A DNA stretch of 64,000 nt from Collimonas silvisoli (GCF_018305005.1 NZ_JAGQEG010000013.1:1-64000), one strand, 5' to 3'. Shown: positions 12,934-24,343, numbered from the stretch's first letter. Made by a program: numbers and translations. Notes: generated by a model not told the origin, from the letters alone.

Positions 12934-14177
12934 GCCCGGCCTCCGCGCATCAGAACCCGATTTTCGTAATCGATACGCAGCAAGATCGCCAGGCCGATGC
13001 AATTGATCAGCACCCCGGAGCCGCCGTAACTCATCAACGGCAAGGTCAAACCCTTGGTCGGCAACAGGCCCAGATTGACGCCCATGTTGATGAAGGTCTG
13101 CACCCCGATCCAGATGCCGATGCCCTTGGCAGTCAAGCCGGCAAAAGTCTGATCCATGGCGATCGCCTGGCGGCCGATTTCAAAGGCGCGCTTGATGATC
13201 CAGTAAAACAGCATGACCACTACCAGCACGCCGGCAAATCCCAGCTCTTCGCCAATCACCGCCAGCAGGAAGTCGGTATGCGCTTCCGGCAGATAGTGCA
13301 GTTTTTCGACGCTGGCGCCGAGGCCGACACCGAACAATTCGCCACGGCCGAAGGCGATCAGCGAATGCGACAGCTGATAAGCCTTGCCCAAGGCATTTTC
13401 TTCCGCCCAAGGATTCAGATAAGCGAAGATCCGCTCGCGCCGCCATGGCGACAGCCAGATCACCAAGGTAAACATCCCCGCCAGCATGGCGCCTATGCCG
13501 CCGAACCAGACGCCGTTGATCCCGCCCAAGAACAGAATCCCCATCGCAATGCACACGATCACGCCGAGCGCGCCGAGATCCGGCTCCAGCATCAACAGCA
13601 AACCGACCAGCCCGACCGCGGCGGTCATCGGTAAAAATCCTTTGGTCAGCTTATGCATGACTTCCTGTTTGCGCACCGTGTAATTGGCGGCGTACAGGAC
13701 GATGAACAATTTCATCAATTCCGACGGCTGCAAGTTGAACACCCGGAATGACAGCCAGCGCTTGGCGCCGTTGACGCCGCGCCCAAGCCCGGGCACCAGC
13801 ACCATCGCCAGCAAGATCAGCGTAATCACAAACAAATACGGCGCCCAGCGCTGCCAGGTGGCGATCGGAATCCGGAATGTCAGCAATCCCGCAACCAGGG
13901 AAACGCCGATAAAAATGGCTTGCCGCGCCAGGAAATGCGCATTCGTGTAGTTCGTATACTTGGGCGAATCCGGCAGCGCGATCGAGGCCGAGTACACCAT
14001 CACCAGTCCGAACAGCATCAGCAGCACGACCACCCATACCAGCGGCTGATCGTATTCCATCATTTTCGAACGCTGGACGCCGGGCTTCTGGCGATCGAGC
14101 GTGCGCGGCCGCGGCGCAGCGGTATTCACTGAGCTGGCCGCAGGCTTGGCTGAAAATGATGGAAAGGCGAATTTCAT
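12930..14177 (-). CDS. ftsW: Septal peptidoglycan glycosyltransferase FtsW
   Basis: SEDS-family polytopic membrane enzyme of 415 residues that polymerises lipid II at the septum together with FtsI. About ten hydrophobic segments follow a basic cytoplasmic N-terminus of roughly 45 residues. Conserved SEDS stretches such as LQPSELMKL, the LEPDLG region and [14 protein letters not shown] are visible. ATGA overlaps connect it to murD upstream and murG downstream. Confidence 0.97.
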   Translation of the reverse strand: MKFAFPSFSAKPAASSVNTAAPRPRTLDRQKPGVQRSKMMEYDQPLVWVVVLLMLFGLVMVYSASIALPDSPKYTNYTNAHFLARQAIFIGVSLVAGLLTFRIPIATWQRWAPYLFVITLILLAMVLVPGLGRGVNGAKRWLSFRVFNLQPSELMKLFIVLYAANYTVRKQEVMHKLTKGFLPMTAAVGLVGLLLMLEPDLGALGVIVCIAMGILFLGGINGVWFGGIGAMLAGMFTLVIWLSPWRRERIFAYLNPWAEENALGKAYQLSHSLIAFGRGELFGVGLGASVEKLHYLPEAHTDFLLAVIGEELGFAGVLVVVMLFYWIIKRAFEIGRQAIAMDQTFAGLTAKGIGIWIGVQTFINMGVNLGLLPTKGLTLPLMSYGGSGVLINCIGLAILLRIDYENRVLMRGGRA

Positions 14178-15703
14178 AGGCCGACCTCGCCGCGTGACAA
14201 GGCCAACTCACGTACCGCGTCGACGAATACTTGTGCCCGATGTGCGTAATTGCGGAACATGTCGAAACTGGCGCAAGCCGGCGACAGCAATACGGCGTCG
14301 CCAGGATGCGCCAGCTCGGCGGCACGCGCCACGGCTTGTTCCAGCGTGGCGCAAGCAATGATGTCGATACCTGCCGCATGGCTTTCCACCGCAGCACGAA
14401 TTGCCGCTGCATCGCGGCCGATCAACAGCAAGGCGCGGCCGTAAGCGGCCAATGGCGCTGCCAACGGCGCGAAATCCTGGCCTTTGCCTTCGCCACCGGC
14501 GATCAGCAACAGGCGGCTAGCGTTACCGCCGCCGTCACAACCGCGACCCAGGCCGTTCAAAGCCGCTACTGTAGCGCCGACATTGGTGCCCTTGCTATCG
14601 TCGTAGTATTCAACGCCGCCGATCGTGGTCACCAGTTCGACCCGATGCGGCTCGCCGTGATACTCGCGCAAACCGTGCAGCAGCGGCGCAAAAGGCAGAT
14701 CGATGGCGCGGCACAAGGCCAGCGCCGCCAGGGCGTTGGCCGCATTGTGGCGGCCGCGAATCCGCAAGGCGTCGGCCGGCATCAGGCGTTTGACCGACAC
14801 CGGCAGCAGGGCCAGTTGTTCTTTCTTGCCGCGTCGCTTCTCGACTCTTTCTTCTTCATCGCCCGGCACCGCTACTGACAACCACTGCATGCCGTTGTCG
14901 CTGACCAGGCCGAAACAATCGCCTTCAACCGGTTCGTCGAAACCGAAACTAGTGCTGTTGCCGGTTTTGAATTGCATCGTCAGAGGATCGTCGCGATTCA
15001 GCACGCGCATGGTGTCGGCGCTGAAAATGCGCGCCTTGTCGGCCACGTAGGATGCCATGTCGCCGTGCCAGTCCAGATGATCCTGGCTGATATTCAGAAT
15101 GGTCGCCGCGTCGGCGTGCAGATTGCAGGTTGCATGCAATTGGAAACTGGACAGCTCCAACACCCAGACCTGCGGCAAGGCATCGTTCTCCAGCGCGCTG
15201 CGCAATACATCCAGCGCGGCCGGGCTGATGTTGCCCGCCACTTGTACCGTCAATCCGGCGCGTTCGCACAGCAAACCGGTCAGGCTGGTGACCGTGGTCT
15301 TGCCGTTGGTGCCGGTAATGGCAATCACTTTCGGCGCATAGGCCTGGCTCTCGCGCAATGCCGCCAGGGCTTGTGCAAATATTTCGATTTCACCCCACAC
15401 CGGGATATTGCGGTCGGTCGCCGCCGACAAGATTTCTTTCAGCTCGCCGCCTGGCGCCAAACCCGGGCTGGTGACCGCGAAGTCGATACCGTCCAGCAAG
15501 CTGACGGCAAAGCCGCCGCCGTCATCGCCAGGGCCGACGAATTCCACTGCCGGGATTGCCTGTTGCAGCAGCGGCAGGCGTTCCGGCGCACTGCGCGTAT
15601 CCGCCACGCGCACGGTCGCACCGCAATGTGCCAGCCACAATGCGGACGCCAGGCCCGATTCTCCAAGCCCTAATACCAGAACATGTTTACCCGTATAGTT
15701 CAT
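14174..15703 (-). CDS. murD: UDP-MurNAc-L-Ala--D-Glu ligase
   Basis: Mur ligase that adds D-glutamate. 509 residues, with the ATP-binding GTNGKTT motif at 131-137. It is somewhat longer than the roughly 440 residues of E. coli MurD; part of the extra length lies in an acidic/basic insert (about residues 270-300, containing [14 protein letters not shown]). Fourteen bases separate it from mraY, and it overlaps ftsW by four. Confidence 0.96.
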   Translation of the reverse strand: MNYTGKHVLVLGLGESGLASALWLAHCGATVRVADTRSAPERLPLLQQAIPAVEFVGPGDDGGGFAVSLLDGIDFAVTSPGLAPGGELKEILSAATDRNIPVWGEIEIFAQALAALRESQAYAPKVIAITGTNGKTTVTSLTGLLCERAGLTVQVAGNISPAALDVLRSALENDALPQVWVLELSSFQLHATCNLHADAATILNISQDHLDWHGDMASYVADKARIFSADTMRVLNRDDPLTMQFKTGNSTSFGFDEPVEGDCFGLVSDNGMQWLSVAVPGDEEERVEKRRGKKEQLALLPVSVKRLMPADALRIRGRHNAANALAALALCRAIDLPFAPLLHGLREYHGEPHRVELVTTIGGVEYYDDSKGTNVGATVAALNGLGRGCDGGGNASRLLLIAGGEGKGQDFAPLAAPLAAYGRALLLIGRDAAAIRAAVESHAAGIDIIACATLEQAVARAAELAHPGDAVLLSPACASFDMFRNYAHRAQVFVDAVRELALSRGEVGL

Positions 15704-15717
15704 TACCGCTTACCCGC

Positions 15718-16887
15718 CTACCGTAACTTCAGAGTTGAAAGCCCAAACAACACCAGCATCATCGAGATGATCCAGAAACGCACCACAACCTGGGTTTCTT
15801 TCCAGCCTTTTTGTTCATAGTGATGGTGCAAAGGCGCCATCAGCAACACGCGGCGGCCGACGCCGAAACGCTTCTTCGTATACTTGAAATAGATTACCTG
15901 CAACATCACCGACAGAGTCTCCACTACGAAAATACCGCCCATAATGAACAGCACGATTTCCTGGCGCACGATCACCGCCACGGTGCCCAAGGCGCCGCCC
16001 AAAGCCAGCGCACCGACATCGCCCATGAATACCTGGGCCGGATAGGCGTTGTACCAAAGGAATGCGAGCCCGGCGCCGGCCATCGCACCACAGAAAATCA
16101 ACAGTTCGCCAGCGCCGGGAATATGCGGGATCAGCAGGTATTTGGCGAAAGTCACGTTACCGGTCAGATAGGCGAACAGTCCCAGCGCCGTACCCACCAT
16201 CACGGTTGGCATGATGGCCAGGCCATCCAGGCCATCGGTCAGGTTGACTGCGTTGCTGGTGCCGACGATGACGAAATACGTCAGGGCCATGAAACCCCAG
16301 ACCCCCAGCGGATAACTGATGGTCTTGAAAAACGGCACGATCAGATCAGCCTTCGGCGGCAGATCCAGGCTGAAACCGGATTCGACCCAGGCCACGAACA
16401 AATCCCAGACCTGGGTATTGTTCGGCGCCGATACCGAGAACGCCAGGTAGATCGCCGCCACCACGCCAATCACCGATTGCCAGAAATATTTCTCGCGCGA
16501 ACGCATGCCGTTCGGATCCTTGTAGACCACCTTGCGATAATCGTCGACCCAGCCGATGGTGCCGAAGCCCAGCGTCACCACCAGCACGATCCAGACAAAA
16601 CGGTTGCTCAGATCGCTCCACAGCAAGGTCGAAATGCCGATCGCAATCAGGATCAATACGCCGCCCATGGTCGGCGTGCCGGATTTGATCAGATGCGTTT
16701 GCGGGCCGTCGGTACGCACCGCCTGCCCGACTTTCAGGCGCGCCAGCATGCGGATCACGCTGGGCCCTGCGATCAAACCGATCATCAACGCCGTCAACGT
16801 CGCGAACACGGCGCGAAAGGTGATGAAGTTGAAGACGCGCAGGAAACTGAAATCCTGCTGAAAATTTTGTGCCAGCCATAGCAGCAT
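15718..16887 (-). CDS. mraY: Phospho-MurNAc-pentapeptide transferase MraY
   Basis: Integral membrane enzyme (389 residues, about ten transmembrane helices) that transfers phospho-MurNAc-pentapeptide to undecaprenyl phosphate to form lipid I. The conserved [10 protein letters not shown] motif and the histidine-rich [14 protein letters not shown] loop are present. One base separates it from murF, which implies tight co-translation. Confidence 0.98.
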   Translation of the reverse strand: MLLWLAQNFQQDFSFLRVFNFITFRAVFATLTALMIGLIAGPSVIRMLARLKVGQAVRTDGPQTHLIKSGTPTMGGVLILIAIGISTLLWSDLSNRFVWIVLVVTLGFGTIGWVDDYRKVVYKDPNGMRSREKYFWQSVIGVVAAIYLAFSVSAPNNTQVWDLFVAWVESGFSLDLPPKADLIVPFFKTISYPLGVWGFMALTYFVIVGTSNAVNLTDGLDGLAIMPTVMVGTALGLFAYLTGNVTFAKYLLIPHIPGAGELLIFCGAMAGAGLAFLWYNAYPAQVFMGDVGALALGGALGTVAVIVRQEIVLFIMGGIFVVETLSVMLQVIYFKYTKKRFGVGRRVLLMAPLHHHYEQKGWKETQVVVRFWIISMMLVLFGLSTLKLR

Positions 16888-16888
16888 G

Positions 16889-18304
16889 TTAGTGAGTCCC
16901 CTCAGATGTTGTACCGGCCAGATGCTGAACCGCGCGCTCCATTTTCATGAAGCGCGACCCTTTGATCAGCACCGTGGTGTCCGGTGTCATGGTGGCGTCG
17001 AGCGCGGCTAGCAACGCTGCGATGTCGTTAAAATGTTGTGCTTGCGGGCCGAAGGCAGCACTGGCGTCAGCCGCCAGCTGGCCCAGGGTGAATAACCGGG
17101 TGACGCCGCGTTGTAGCGCGTAAGCGCCGATCTCCTGATGGAATTCGCGTCCTTCGTTGCCCACTTCGCCCATATCGCCCAGCACCAGCAAGCGTGGCGC
17201 GTCGGCCGGCGCTTGCGCCAGCACATCGATAGCAGCCCGCACCGAATCCGGATTGGCGTTGTAGGTATCGTCGATCACCAGCGCGCCAACATAGCCGGCG
17301 GCCTGCGCCAGCTTGCGTTGCAGGCGGCCGCTGACCGGCGCGAACGATTCCAGGCCGCGCTTGATCGCGGCTATGTCGATGCCGATTGCCAGGGTGCAGG
17401 CGATGGCGGCGAGCGCGTTGCGCACATTGTGTTCGCCGGCGGCAGACAGTTGCACGATAAATTTTTGCGGACCCGCTGCAGTCGCCGCCGAAACCGTCAA
17501 GTCGCTGCCGAAGCCGTTCGCCGCGTTGGTGTAGCTGGCGCTGACATCGGCGTCAGGCGTCAGGCCGAAGCTGATGCTGCCCGCCTTGTCGGCGGCATAG
17601 CTGCGCCACAGGCCGGTATACGGATCATCCGCCGGGAACACGGCAATGCCGGTGGCTGGCAAGCCGCGTATCACGTTGCCGTTTTCTTCCGCCACCGCCG
17701 CCACGCTGGCCATGAATTCCTGATGTTCGCGCTGCGCATTGTTGACCAGCGCCACCGTTGGTTCGGCCAGCGCGGTCAGCAGCGCGATTTCGCCGGGATG
17801 GTTCATACCCAGCTCAATCACGGCAGCCTGATGAGCAGCCTCAAGCCGCAGCAAGGTCAGCGGTACGCCAATCTCGTTGTTGAAATTGCCGCGCGTCGCC
17901 AGCGATTTATCAACGCCAAAGGCAGCAACCAGGATCGCGGCAATCATTTCCTTTACGGTGGTCTTGCCGTTGCTGCCGGTGACGGCAATCAAGGGCAGCG
18001 TAAATTGTTGCCGCCAGCGCTGCGCTATCGTACCCAACGCGGCCCGGGTATCGCTCACCACCAGTGCCGGCACCGCCAACGTGGCTGGCGCTCGTTCCAC
18101 CACCACGGCGGCTGCGCCTTGCGCCGCCACCTGACCCAGGAAATCATGGGCGTCGAAACGCTCGCCGCGCAAGGCGACAAACAACGAACCCGGTGTCACC
18201 GCACGGCTATCCGTGCACAGGCCATTCACTACGACCTGGGCGCTGCCATCGCTAGCCGCAGGCAATCCTAGCCACGCTTGCAATTGCTGCAATGAGGCGT
18301 TCAT
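16889..18304 (-). CDS. murF: UDP-MurNAc-tripeptide--D-Ala-D-Ala ligase
   Basis: Mur ligase that adds the D-Ala-D-Ala dipeptide made by Ddl, finishing the cytosolic precursor. 471 residues with the GSNGKTT ATP-binding motif at 110-116; the serine variant is typical for MurF. A 4-bp overlap with murE and a 1-bp gap to mraY place it inside the continuous operon. Confidence 0.97.
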   Translation of the reverse strand: MNASLQQLQAWLGLPAASDGSAQVVVNGLCTDSRAVTPGSLFVALRGERFDAHDFLGQVAAQGAAAVVVERAPATLAVPALVVSDTRAALGTIAQRWRQQFTLPLIAVTGSNGKTTVKEMIAAILVAAFGVDKSLATRGNFNNEIGVPLTLLRLEAAHQAAVIELGMNHPGEIALLTALAEPTVALVNNAQREHQEFMASVAAVAEENGNVIRGLPATGIAVFPADDPYTGLWRSYAADKAGSISFGLTPDADVSASYTNAANGFGSDLTVSAATAAGPQKFIVQLSAAGEHNVRNALAAIACTLAIGIDIAAIKRGLESFAPVSGRLQRKLAQAAGYVGALVIDDTYNANPDSVRAAIDVLAQAPADAPRLLVLGDMGEVGNEGREFHQEIGAYALQRGVTRLFTLGQLAADASAAFGPQAQHFNDIAALLAALDATMTPDTTVLIKGSRFMKMERAVQHLAGTTSEGTH

Positions 18305-19836
18305 ACGCTGCCGCCTTTCATGGTGGCCCGCGCAGCAAGCGCCAGCGCGGTATGGTCGGCATCCAGAAACGGCAATTTCTTTCCCTTTATTTCCTGATAA
18401 GTTTCATGGCCTTTGCCTGCCAGCAAGACCACATCGGCCTTGCCCGCATGGCGCACTGCCCACAGAATCGCGGCAGCGCGATCTTCCAGCGCCTGCGCAG
18501 CCTGCGGCGCTTTCATCCCGGCCAGAATCTGGCCGATGATGGCGCCCGGTTCCTCGTTGCGGGGATTGTCGCTGGTGACGATGACGTGATCGGCGAGTTC
18601 CGCCACGGCGCCCATCTGCGGCCGTTTGCCAGGATCGCGATCGCCGCCGCAACCGAATACGCACCACAACTCGCCGTGGCGTTGCTGCGTGACTTGCCGC
18701 AGGGTACTCAAAGTTTTTTCCAGCGCATCAGGTGTGTGTGCATAGTCGATCACTATCAGCGGTGCATCGTGGCCGCCGAACTGCTGCATTCGACCCGGCA
18801 CGGCAACCAACAGTTCAATCGCATGCAGCGCGGCACTCCAGGCAACACCCTTGGCCAGCAACACCCCCAGAATGCCAAGTGCATTACTGACATTGAATTG
18901 TCCCACCAGATGCGTTTTGACCTGCGCCGAACCGAAAGGCGAATCCACATGAAATGCGGTACCGCCGGCGTTGGTGCGGATCGCCGAAGCGCGCAGCAGC
19001 GAAACGCCCGGCGGCGCTGCCAGCGCCTCGCAGGTATAGCCGATCACTGGAATGGCGGCTTGTTTCTGCTGCAAATGTTTGACCAGACGCAAGCCCATGG
19101 CGTCGTCGAGATTGATCACGGCTTGCTGCAATCCGGGCCAGTCGAACAATATGCGCTTGGCAGCTTCGTAGTGCTGTTCGTCGCCATGGTAATCCAGATG
19201 ATCACGCGTGAAATTGGTGAACAAGGCGATGTCGACATGCAGCCCGTTCAGGCGCCCTTGCTCCAGACCGATCGAGGACGCCTCGATCGCCAGAGCGCTT
19301 ACGCCTTGCCGGCGCATACTGCTCAACGCCTGTTGCAGCAGCAGTGCATCGGGCGTGGTGTTGCCGGTTTCTTCGAATTCGCCGCGCTGGCCATGGCTAT
19401 ATATTCCGGTACCCAAGGTGCCGATAACGCCGGTAGTCTGGCCCAGATGCGACAGTGCATGGCCCAGCCATTGGGTGCACGAGGTCTTGCCATTCGTGCC
19501 GGTGACGGCGACCACCAGCATGCCTTGATCGGCTTGGCCGTAATAGCCATGAGCGATCTGGCCGCTAAGCTGCTTGAGGCCGCTCACTGCGCGATGGGCA
19601 ACGCTCCAGGCGGTGTCCCAGGTAAATTTCTGGTTCTCGTACAACACCGCGGACGCGCCGTTTTTCAGCGCCTGCGCAATGTAGGCACGGCCATCCGCGG
19701 CATCGCCCGGATAGGCAAAAAACACGTCGCCGGCCTTCACTTTACGCGAGTCCGACACCAGTTCCGCAGCAGCCGGGGCAACCCCCCTCAGCCACTGCTG
19801 AATCTCTTGCAATTGCTGTACCGTAGGCTTCTTCAC
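18301..19836 (-). CDS. murE: UDP-MurNAc-L-Ala-D-Glu--meso-DAP ligase
   Basis: Mur ligase that adds the third residue of the stem peptide. 511 residues with the ATP motif GTNGKT at 113-118. The DNPR motif at 423-426 is the signature of enzymes specific for meso-diaminopimelate, so the wall is predicted to be the usual Gram-negative DAP type. It overlaps ftsI and murF by four bases each. Confidence 0.98.
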   Translation of the reverse strand: MKKPTVQQLQEIQQWLRGVAPAAAELVSDSRKVKAGDVFFAYPGDAADGRAYIAQALKNGASAVLYENQKFTWDTAWSVAHRAVSGLKQLSGQIAHGYYGQADQGMLVVAVTGTNGKTSCTQWLGHALSHLGQTTGVIGTLGTGIYSHGQRGEFEETGNTTPDALLLQQALSSMRRQGVSALAIEASSIGLEQGRLNGLHVDIALFTNFTRDHLDYHGDEQHYEAAKRILFDWPGLQQAVINLDDAMGLRLVKHLQQKQAAIPVIGYTCEALAAPPGVSLLRASAIRTNAGGTAFHVDSPFGSAQVKTHLVGQFNVSNALGILGVLLAKGVAWSAALHAIELLVAVPGRMQQFGGHDAPLIVIDYAHTPDALEKTLSTLRQVTQQRHGELWCVFGCGGDRDPGKRPQMGAVAELADHVIVTSDNPRNEEPGAIIGQILAGMKAPQAAQALEDRAAAILWAVRHAGKADVVLLAGKGHETYQEIKGKKLPFLDADHTALALAARATMKGGSV

Positions 19837-21614
19837 AAGCCCTCCTGCGGACCATCGGTCGGGATAATAATATCTGTGACATTGGAATCCGGCGGCACGT
19901 TCAAAGCCCGCAAAGCGTTCGCAGCAACCGTCGCGAACACCGGCGCCGCGACGTCGCCGCCGAAGTGCGAGCCGATACTCGGTTCGTCAACCATGACGGC
20001 AATAATCAGGCGCGGATCGGAAGCAGGCGCGAAGCCGACGAAATCGGCAATATATTTTCTGACATATTTCCCGCCTTCAATCTTGTAAGCGGTACCGGTT
20101 TTGCCACCCACCCGATAGCCTGGAACCTGCGCTTTCGGCGCGGTGCCGCCTGGCGCGGTGACCCGCTCCAGCATGGCGCGCATAGTGAGCGCGGTCTTTT
20201 CCGAGACCACCCGCTGGCCAACCGGAGGCTCGATGACTTTCTGGAATGACAGCGGGATCAAGTCGCCGTTGCGCGCAAAAATCGTGTAGGCGTGCGCCAT
20301 CTGGATCAAGGATACCGAGATGCCGTGACCGTAGCTCATGGTGGCCTGCTCGATCGGCCGCCATGATTTGAAAGGACGCACGCGGCCGGCAACTGCACCG
20401 GGGAAGCCGAATTTCGGTTGCTGGCCCAGACCGACGGTGGTGAACATTTCCCACATTTCTTCGGCCGGCATTTGCAACGCTATCTTGGCGGTGCCGAGAT
20501 TCGAGGATTTCTGGATAATCTGGGCCACGCTCATGGTCAGCAAACCGTGCGGATGGGAATCGCCGATGGTGGCGGTGCCGATCGTCATCTTGTCCGGCAC
20601 CTGAAAGGTGGTGGTGGCCTGGACCCGATTGGTATCGAGCGCCAGCGCCACGGTAAATGGTTTCAAGGTGGAGCCGGGTTCGAAGGTATCGGTCATCACC
20701 CGGTTGCGCAGTTGCGCGCCGGTCAATACCGAGCGGTCGTTGGGGTTGTAGCTTGGCAGGTTGGCCAGGGCCAGCACCTCGCCGCTCTTGGCGTCGACCA
20801 CCACAATCCCGCCCGCCTTCGCCTTGAACTTTTCGACGGCTTCCTTGAGCTGGGTGAAAGCAATGTATTGGATCTTGCTATCGATCGACAACACCAGGTC
20901 TTTACCGTCATGCGGCTCCTTGACCGCTTCGATGTCCTCGACGATACGCCCGAGCCGGTCCTTGATCACGCGCCGGCTGCCGGTAGTGCCCGCCAGGTTT
21001 TTTTGCTGCGACAACTCCATGCCGTCCTGGCCGGCGTCTTCCACATTGGTAAAACCAACCACGTGCGCCGCCACTTCGCCTTCCGGATAGAAACGCTTGT
21101 ATTCCTTGCGGGTTTCGATGCCATCGATGCCGAGCTTGATGATCTTGTCGGAAGTCTCTTGCTCGACCTGGCGCTTGAGGTAGACAAAATTGCGGTCGGA
21201 ATCGAGTTTTTTGCTGAGTTCGGCATAGCTCATGTCGAGCAATTTTGCCAATTCCTGCAACTTCTCTTTCGGCGCCGCCTGCACGTCTTCAGGAATCGCC
21301 CAGATCGCCTTGACCGGCACCGACGACGCCAGCACCTGGCCGTTGCGGTCGGTGATCTTGCCGCGCGTGGCTGGCAACTCCAAGGTACGCGCATAGCGCG
21401 AAGCGCCTTGCTTTTGCAGAAAATCGGTGGAAATCCCTTGCAGCCACAGCGCTCGCGCGATCAACGCCAGGAAGGCCGCGAACATGGCGAACAACACCAC
21501 CCGCGAACGCCATACCGGCAATTTGACCTTGAGCATCGGGCTGGCCGAAAACGGCACACCCTTGCCAGCGGCAATCCGTCCTGTATGCGAGCTGCGCGGG
21601 GGATTGCGCGTCAT
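19833..21614 (-). CDS. ftsI: Septal transpeptidase FtsI (PBP3)
   Basis: Class B penicillin-binding protein of 593 residues that crosslinks septal peptidoglycan with FtsW. A basic cytoplasmic tail precedes a single transmembrane helix (about residues 37-57), then a dimerisation domain and the transpeptidase domain. The three active-site motifs are clear: STLK with nucleophile Ser315, SSN at 370-372 and KTGT at 505-508. It overlaps ftsL and murE by four bases each. Confidence 0.98.
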   Translation of the reverse strand: MTRNPPRSSHTGRIAAGKGVPFSASPMLKVKLPVWRSRVVLFAMFAAFLALIARALWLQGISTDFLQKQGASRYARTLELPATRGKITDRNGQVLASSVPVKAIWAIPEDVQAAPKEKLQELAKLLDMSYAELSKKLDSDRNFVYLKRQVEQETSDKIIKLGIDGIETRKEYKRFYPEGEVAAHVVGFTNVEDAGQDGMELSQQKNLAGTTGSRRVIKDRLGRIVEDIEAVKEPHDGKDLVLSIDSKIQYIAFTQLKEAVEKFKAKAGGIVVVDAKSGEVLALANLPSYNPNDRSVLTGAQLRNRVMTDTFEPGSTLKPFTVALALDTNRVQATTTFQVPDKMTIGTATIGDSHPHGLLTMSVAQIIQKSSNLGTAKIALQMPAEEMWEMFTTVGLGQQPKFGFPGAVAGRVRPFKSWRPIEQATMSYGHGISVSLIQMAHAYTIFARNGDLIPLSFQKVIEPPVGQRVVSEKTALTMRAMLERVTAPGGTAPKAQVPGYRVGGKTGTAYKIEGGKYVRKYIADFVGFAPASDPRLIIAVMVDEPSIGSHFGGDVAAPVFATVAANALRALNVPPDSNVTDIIIPTDGPQEGL

Positions 21615-21883
21615 TTTTCCCCCACCGTCAGATATTGGGTACGGGCGGCGGTCAGCGGCACCATATTCAAGTCACGCGTGGCGCTGGCTTCAATTCTGGC
21701 GTTCTTGCCCAGCGTCGACTGGTCGAGCTGCAATTGAGCCCACTCGATGTCCAACTGGCGCGCCTGGCTGGCGGTCCGCTCCAGTTCAATGAACAGCTGG
21801 CGCGCTTGATACTGCGCATTGACCAGCGCCAATGCGCACAGCAGCAGCGCCAGGGCCAGGACAAAATTGAGACGCCCGCTCAC
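21611..21883 (-). CDS. ftsL: Cell division protein FtsL
   Basis: Small bitopic divisome protein (90 residues) that forms the FtsQLB complex activating FtsWI. One transmembrane helix (about residues 5-22) is followed by a heptad-like coiled coil (about 25-65). Identity rests on size, topology and position between rsmH and ftsI, because FtsL sequences diverge strongly. Overlaps both neighbours by 4 bp. Confidence 0.93.
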   Translation of the reverse strand: MSGRLNFVLALALLLCALALVNAQYQARQLFIELERTASQARQLDIEWAQLQLDQSTLGKNARIEASATRDLNMVPLTAARTQYLTVGEK

Positions 21884-22872
21884 GGCTGGCCTCCGGTAGA
21901 TGCAGCGGTTCCAGTGGTTCCGGCTGCGGCCAGACGCTCGCCAACCCGCATGATGGCGGAGCGTGCGCGCGGATTTTCCGCGACTTCGGCATCCGATGGC
22001 TTGACCCGCGCCACCAGTTTCATTTGCGGCTGCGGCAGATCGACGGCACGGATCGGCAGGCGACGGTCGGGCTGCGGCAGCTTGGCTTTGGAAGCCATGA
22101 ACTGCTTGACGATCCGGTCTTCCAGCGAATGAAAGCTGATCACGACTAATCTCCCTTGCTGGGCCATCTGCCGAAATGCCTGATCCAGTGCTATCGCGAG
22201 TTCTTCAAGCTCTTGATTGATGAAAATCCGTATAGCCTGAAAGGTACGAGTGGCCGGGTCTTTGCCTTTCTCGCGGGTCTTGACGGCGTTTGCCACGATC
22301 TGGGCAAGCTGTCGTGTGCCAGTAAGGGGCTGGATTGTCCGGCTAGCAACAATCGCCTTTGCAATCTGAACAGCAAACCGTTCTTCCCCATATTCACGTA
22401 CCACCTTTCCGATTGTTTGTTCATCTGCAATTGCCAGCCACGCTGCTGCCGACATGCCGCGCGTCGTATCCATGCGCATGTCGAGCGGGCCGTCAGCACG
22501 AAAGCTGAAACCGCGGCTGGCATCGTCCACCTGCGGCGACGAGATGCCCAGATCCAGCAACACCCCGTCGACTTGTTGAATTCCTCTTTCCTGCAGCGCC
22601 TGCGCCATCGTCGCAAAGCTGTCGTGCACGATCTCAAAGCGCGGATCGGCGATGGTGCTGGCGGTGGCAATCGCTTGCGGGTCCTTGTCGAAGGCAATCA
22701 AACGACCGCGCGGCCCAAGGCTCTCCAAGATTTTCCGGCTATGGCCGCCGCGCCCGAAAGTACCGTCGACATAAATGCCGTCCGCGCGCGCGCCGGCAAT
22801 TGCCAACGCATCGACAGCCTCATCCAATAACACGGTGCGGTGCTGGAACTCGGGCACCACTGGTTCACTCAT
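21880..22872 (-). CDS. rsmH: 16S rRNA m4C1402 methyltransferase RsmH
   Basis: SAM-dependent N4-methyltransferase (330 residues; also called MraW) acting on cytidine 1402 in the ribosomal P site. The start region ([15 protein letters not shown]), the SAM-binding GTFGRGGHS and the catalytic [13 protein letters not shown] are all typical. It follows mraZ by 10 bp and overlaps ftsL by four. The C-terminus carries a small alanine/threonine-rich extension. Confidence 0.97.
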   Translation of the reverse strand: MSEPVVPEFQHRTVLLDEAVDALAIAGARADGIYVDGTFGRGGHSRKILESLGPRGRLIAFDKDPQAIATASTIADPRFEIVHDSFATMAQALQERGIQQVDGVLLDLGISSPQVDDASRGFSFRADGPLDMRMDTTRGMSAAAWLAIADEQTIGKVVREYGEERFAVQIAKAIVASRTIQPLTGTRQLAQIVANAVKTREKGKDPATRTFQAIRIFINQELEELAIALDQAFRQMAQQGRLVVISFHSLEDRIVKQFMASKAKLPQPDRRLPIRAVDLPQPQMKLVARVKPSDAEVAENPRARSAIMRVGERLAAAGTTGTAASTGGQP

Positions 22873-22882
22873 GGCCGGCCCG

Positions 22883-23311
22883 TCAGAACGAAAAATTACT
22901 TAACACTTCGGGCATGCCAGCCGCAACTGCTTGCGACTCGCTCTCAGCCAGCTTGGCTGCATCCCAAATCTCGAAATGGCTTCCCATGCCCAGCAGCATG
23001 ACCTCGCGCGTCAAACCGACCGCCGAGCGCAGCTCCGGCGCCACCAGAATCCGGCCGGCTGAATCAAGCTCGACGTCGGAGGCGTTGCCAAGGAAAATCC
23101 GCTGCCAGGCGCGCGCCGACATCGGCCATGCTGCGATTTGTTCGCGATGACTCTCCCAGACCGGGCGCGGAAATAACAGCAGGCAGCCGTGCGGGTGCTT
23201 GGTGAGCGTCAGCCGCCCCTCACACTGAACGGTGAGGGCGTCACGATGCTTGGACGGCACTGCCATCCGCCCTTTCGCATCGAGATTTAATGCTGACGCA
23301 CCCTGAAACAC
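22883..23311 (-). CDS. mraZ: Transcriptional regulator MraZ
   Basis: AbrB-like DNA-binding protein (142 residues, made of two SpoVT/AbrB repeats) that forms a ring and represses the dcw promoter. It begins [20 protein letters not shown], and the DxKGR signature recurs as DSAGRI in the second repeat. First gene of the cluster, and its own promoter carries a phased array of GTGGG-type boxes, so autorepression is predicted. Confidence 0.97.
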   Translation of the reverse strand: MFQGASALNLDAKGRMAVPSKHRDALTVQCEGRLTLTKHPHGCLLLFPRPVWESHREQIAAWPMSARAWQRIFLGNASDVELDSAGRILVAPELRSAVGLTREVMLLGMGSHFEIWDAAKLAESESQAVAAGMPEVLSNFSF

Positions 23312-23362
23312 CGCACACGCTCCTTTGTTTAATCCTGGAAATTTTCTTTGCTAGTCGGCAAA

Positions 23363-23402
23363 AATGCCCCACAAAAAGACACTTTTCCACACTTCCACCC
23401 AC
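23363..23402 (-). promoter_or_regulatory. MraZ operator: four boxes at 10-bp spacing
   Basis: Reading the minus strand, the pentamers GTGGG (23402-23398), GTGTG (23392-23388), GTGTC (23382-23378) and GTGGG (23372-23368) recur with an exact 10-bp period. E. coli MraZ is known to bind TGGG-type repeats separated by five bases in front of mraZ. The same spacing here, overlapping the predicted transcription start, makes this the MraZ operator. Confidence 0.85.
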
Positions 23403-23429
23403 TTTAGAGGATGCACTATTCTAGGTCAA
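23401..23429 (-). promoter_or_regulatory. Sigma-70 promoter of the mraZ/dcw operon
   Basis: On the minus strand TTGACC (23429-23424) is followed after exactly 17 bp by TAAAGT (23406-23401). The predicted start near 23394 falls within the first MraZ box, and the last two bases of the -10 element are also the first two of that box. Confidence 0.8.
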
Positions 23430-23800
23430 GCCATTTAGCAGCAGGCAATTGCAAAATATTCGAGTAAAGTCAATGACTTAGCACCGGTACCTAATAAACT
23501 GCCGAGAGTGTTCTTACATTGAATTACTAAATAAATGAAGGACTTAGCAGCATATGTAAATGTCAGCTCTCAGATATACACATGTGCTTGTCATGATTTT
23601 GCTGAAACAAAGGTTCACAATTGAACGAACCTTCCGACACGCAAAATGAGACAAATCGCAGATAAAGCGGGGAGTAGGCGGCTTGATAGTGCGGAATGGA
23701 CGGCTGCAGATGACGGAAGATAATTAATTCATACTATAACGACAGAAGATAATCACAAATAATGCACTAACAATGCACTGTAATCGGGAGCGATTCCGGA
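23430..23800. other. Gene-free stretch between the dcw promoter and ruvC
   Basis: AT-rich, no open frame with coding character. On the minus strand AAGGTTC pairs with GAACCTT (23633-23610) and is followed by TGTTTC, which may terminate ruvC weakly. Short direct repeats (GAAGATAAT twice near 23720-23755; AATGCACT twice near 23760-23777) lie closer to ruvC and have no assigned meaning. Confidence 0.5.
23601..23633 (-). terminator. Possible ruvC terminator
   Basis: A seven-bp perfect stem with a 10-nt loop and a weak U tract (TGTTTC) lies about 170 nt after the ruvC stop. Distance and the weak U tract keep confidence low. Confidence 0.35.
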
Positions 23801-24343
23801 TCAACCTACCAGCCGGCCGCCGCGTACCCGCAAACCCTTCTTAGCCAAACCGGGCGCCAGCGCACTCAGGTGCGCCAGTGCATCGCCACTGTGCGCGTGA
23901 CAGATCGCCACCGCCAGCGCATCGGCGGCATCCGTGCCCGGCAGGCCGGGTAACAGCAACAGACGCTGCACCATATCCTGCACCTGCTGTTTTTGCGCCT
24001 TGCCATGACCGGCGACCGCTTGCTTGATCTGCAAAGCGGTATATTCGGCCACCGGCAAATCCGCGCTGACCAAAGCACAAATAGCTGCGCCACGGGCTTG
24101 CCCGAGCAACAGCGTCGATTGCGGATTAACGTTGACGAAGACTTTTTCGATTGCCGAGCAATCCGGCGCATAGGTGCGGATGACTTCGGAAACGCTGGCC
24201 AGAATCACTTTCAGGCGCTGCGGCAAATCGGCGTCCGGGGTCTTGATGGTGCCCGAAGCGACATAGCTGAGCTTGCTGCCCTGCTTGTCGATGACGCCAA
24301 AACCGGTGGTCCGCAGACCGGGGTCGATACCGAGGATTTTCAT
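23801..24343 (-). CDS. ruvC: Holliday junction resolvase RuvC
   Basis: Dimeric endonuclease that cleaves Holliday junctions with RuvAB. The start [20 protein letters not shown] gives 180 residues; the frame is open 19 codons further upstream but that part is not RuvC-like. The first catalytic aspartate is Asp7 (GIDPG), and the later acidic residues of the RNase H-like fold (AIEKVF and DAADALAVA) are in place. It follows purH by about 60 bp. ruvA and ruvB are not in this window. Confidence 0.96.
   Translation of the reverse strand: MKILGIDPGLRTTGFGVIDKQGSKLSYVASGTIKTPDADLPQRLKVILASVSEVIRTYAPDCSAIEKVFVNVNPQSTLLLGQARGAAICALVSADLPVAEYTALQIKQAVAGHGKAQKQQVQDMVQRLLLLPGLPGTDAADALAVAICHAHSGDALAHLSALAPGLAKKGLRVRGGRLVG

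Noticed and set aside
18292-20088. 598-residue plus-strand open frame
   Set aside because: Antisense to murE; the minus-strand Mur ligase motifs leave no doubt about the coding strand.
23601-23633. AAGGTTC dyad as a regulatory operator for mraZ
   Set aside because: It lies about 170 bp upstream of the dcw promoter and near the ruvC 3' side; a weak terminator is the simpler reading.
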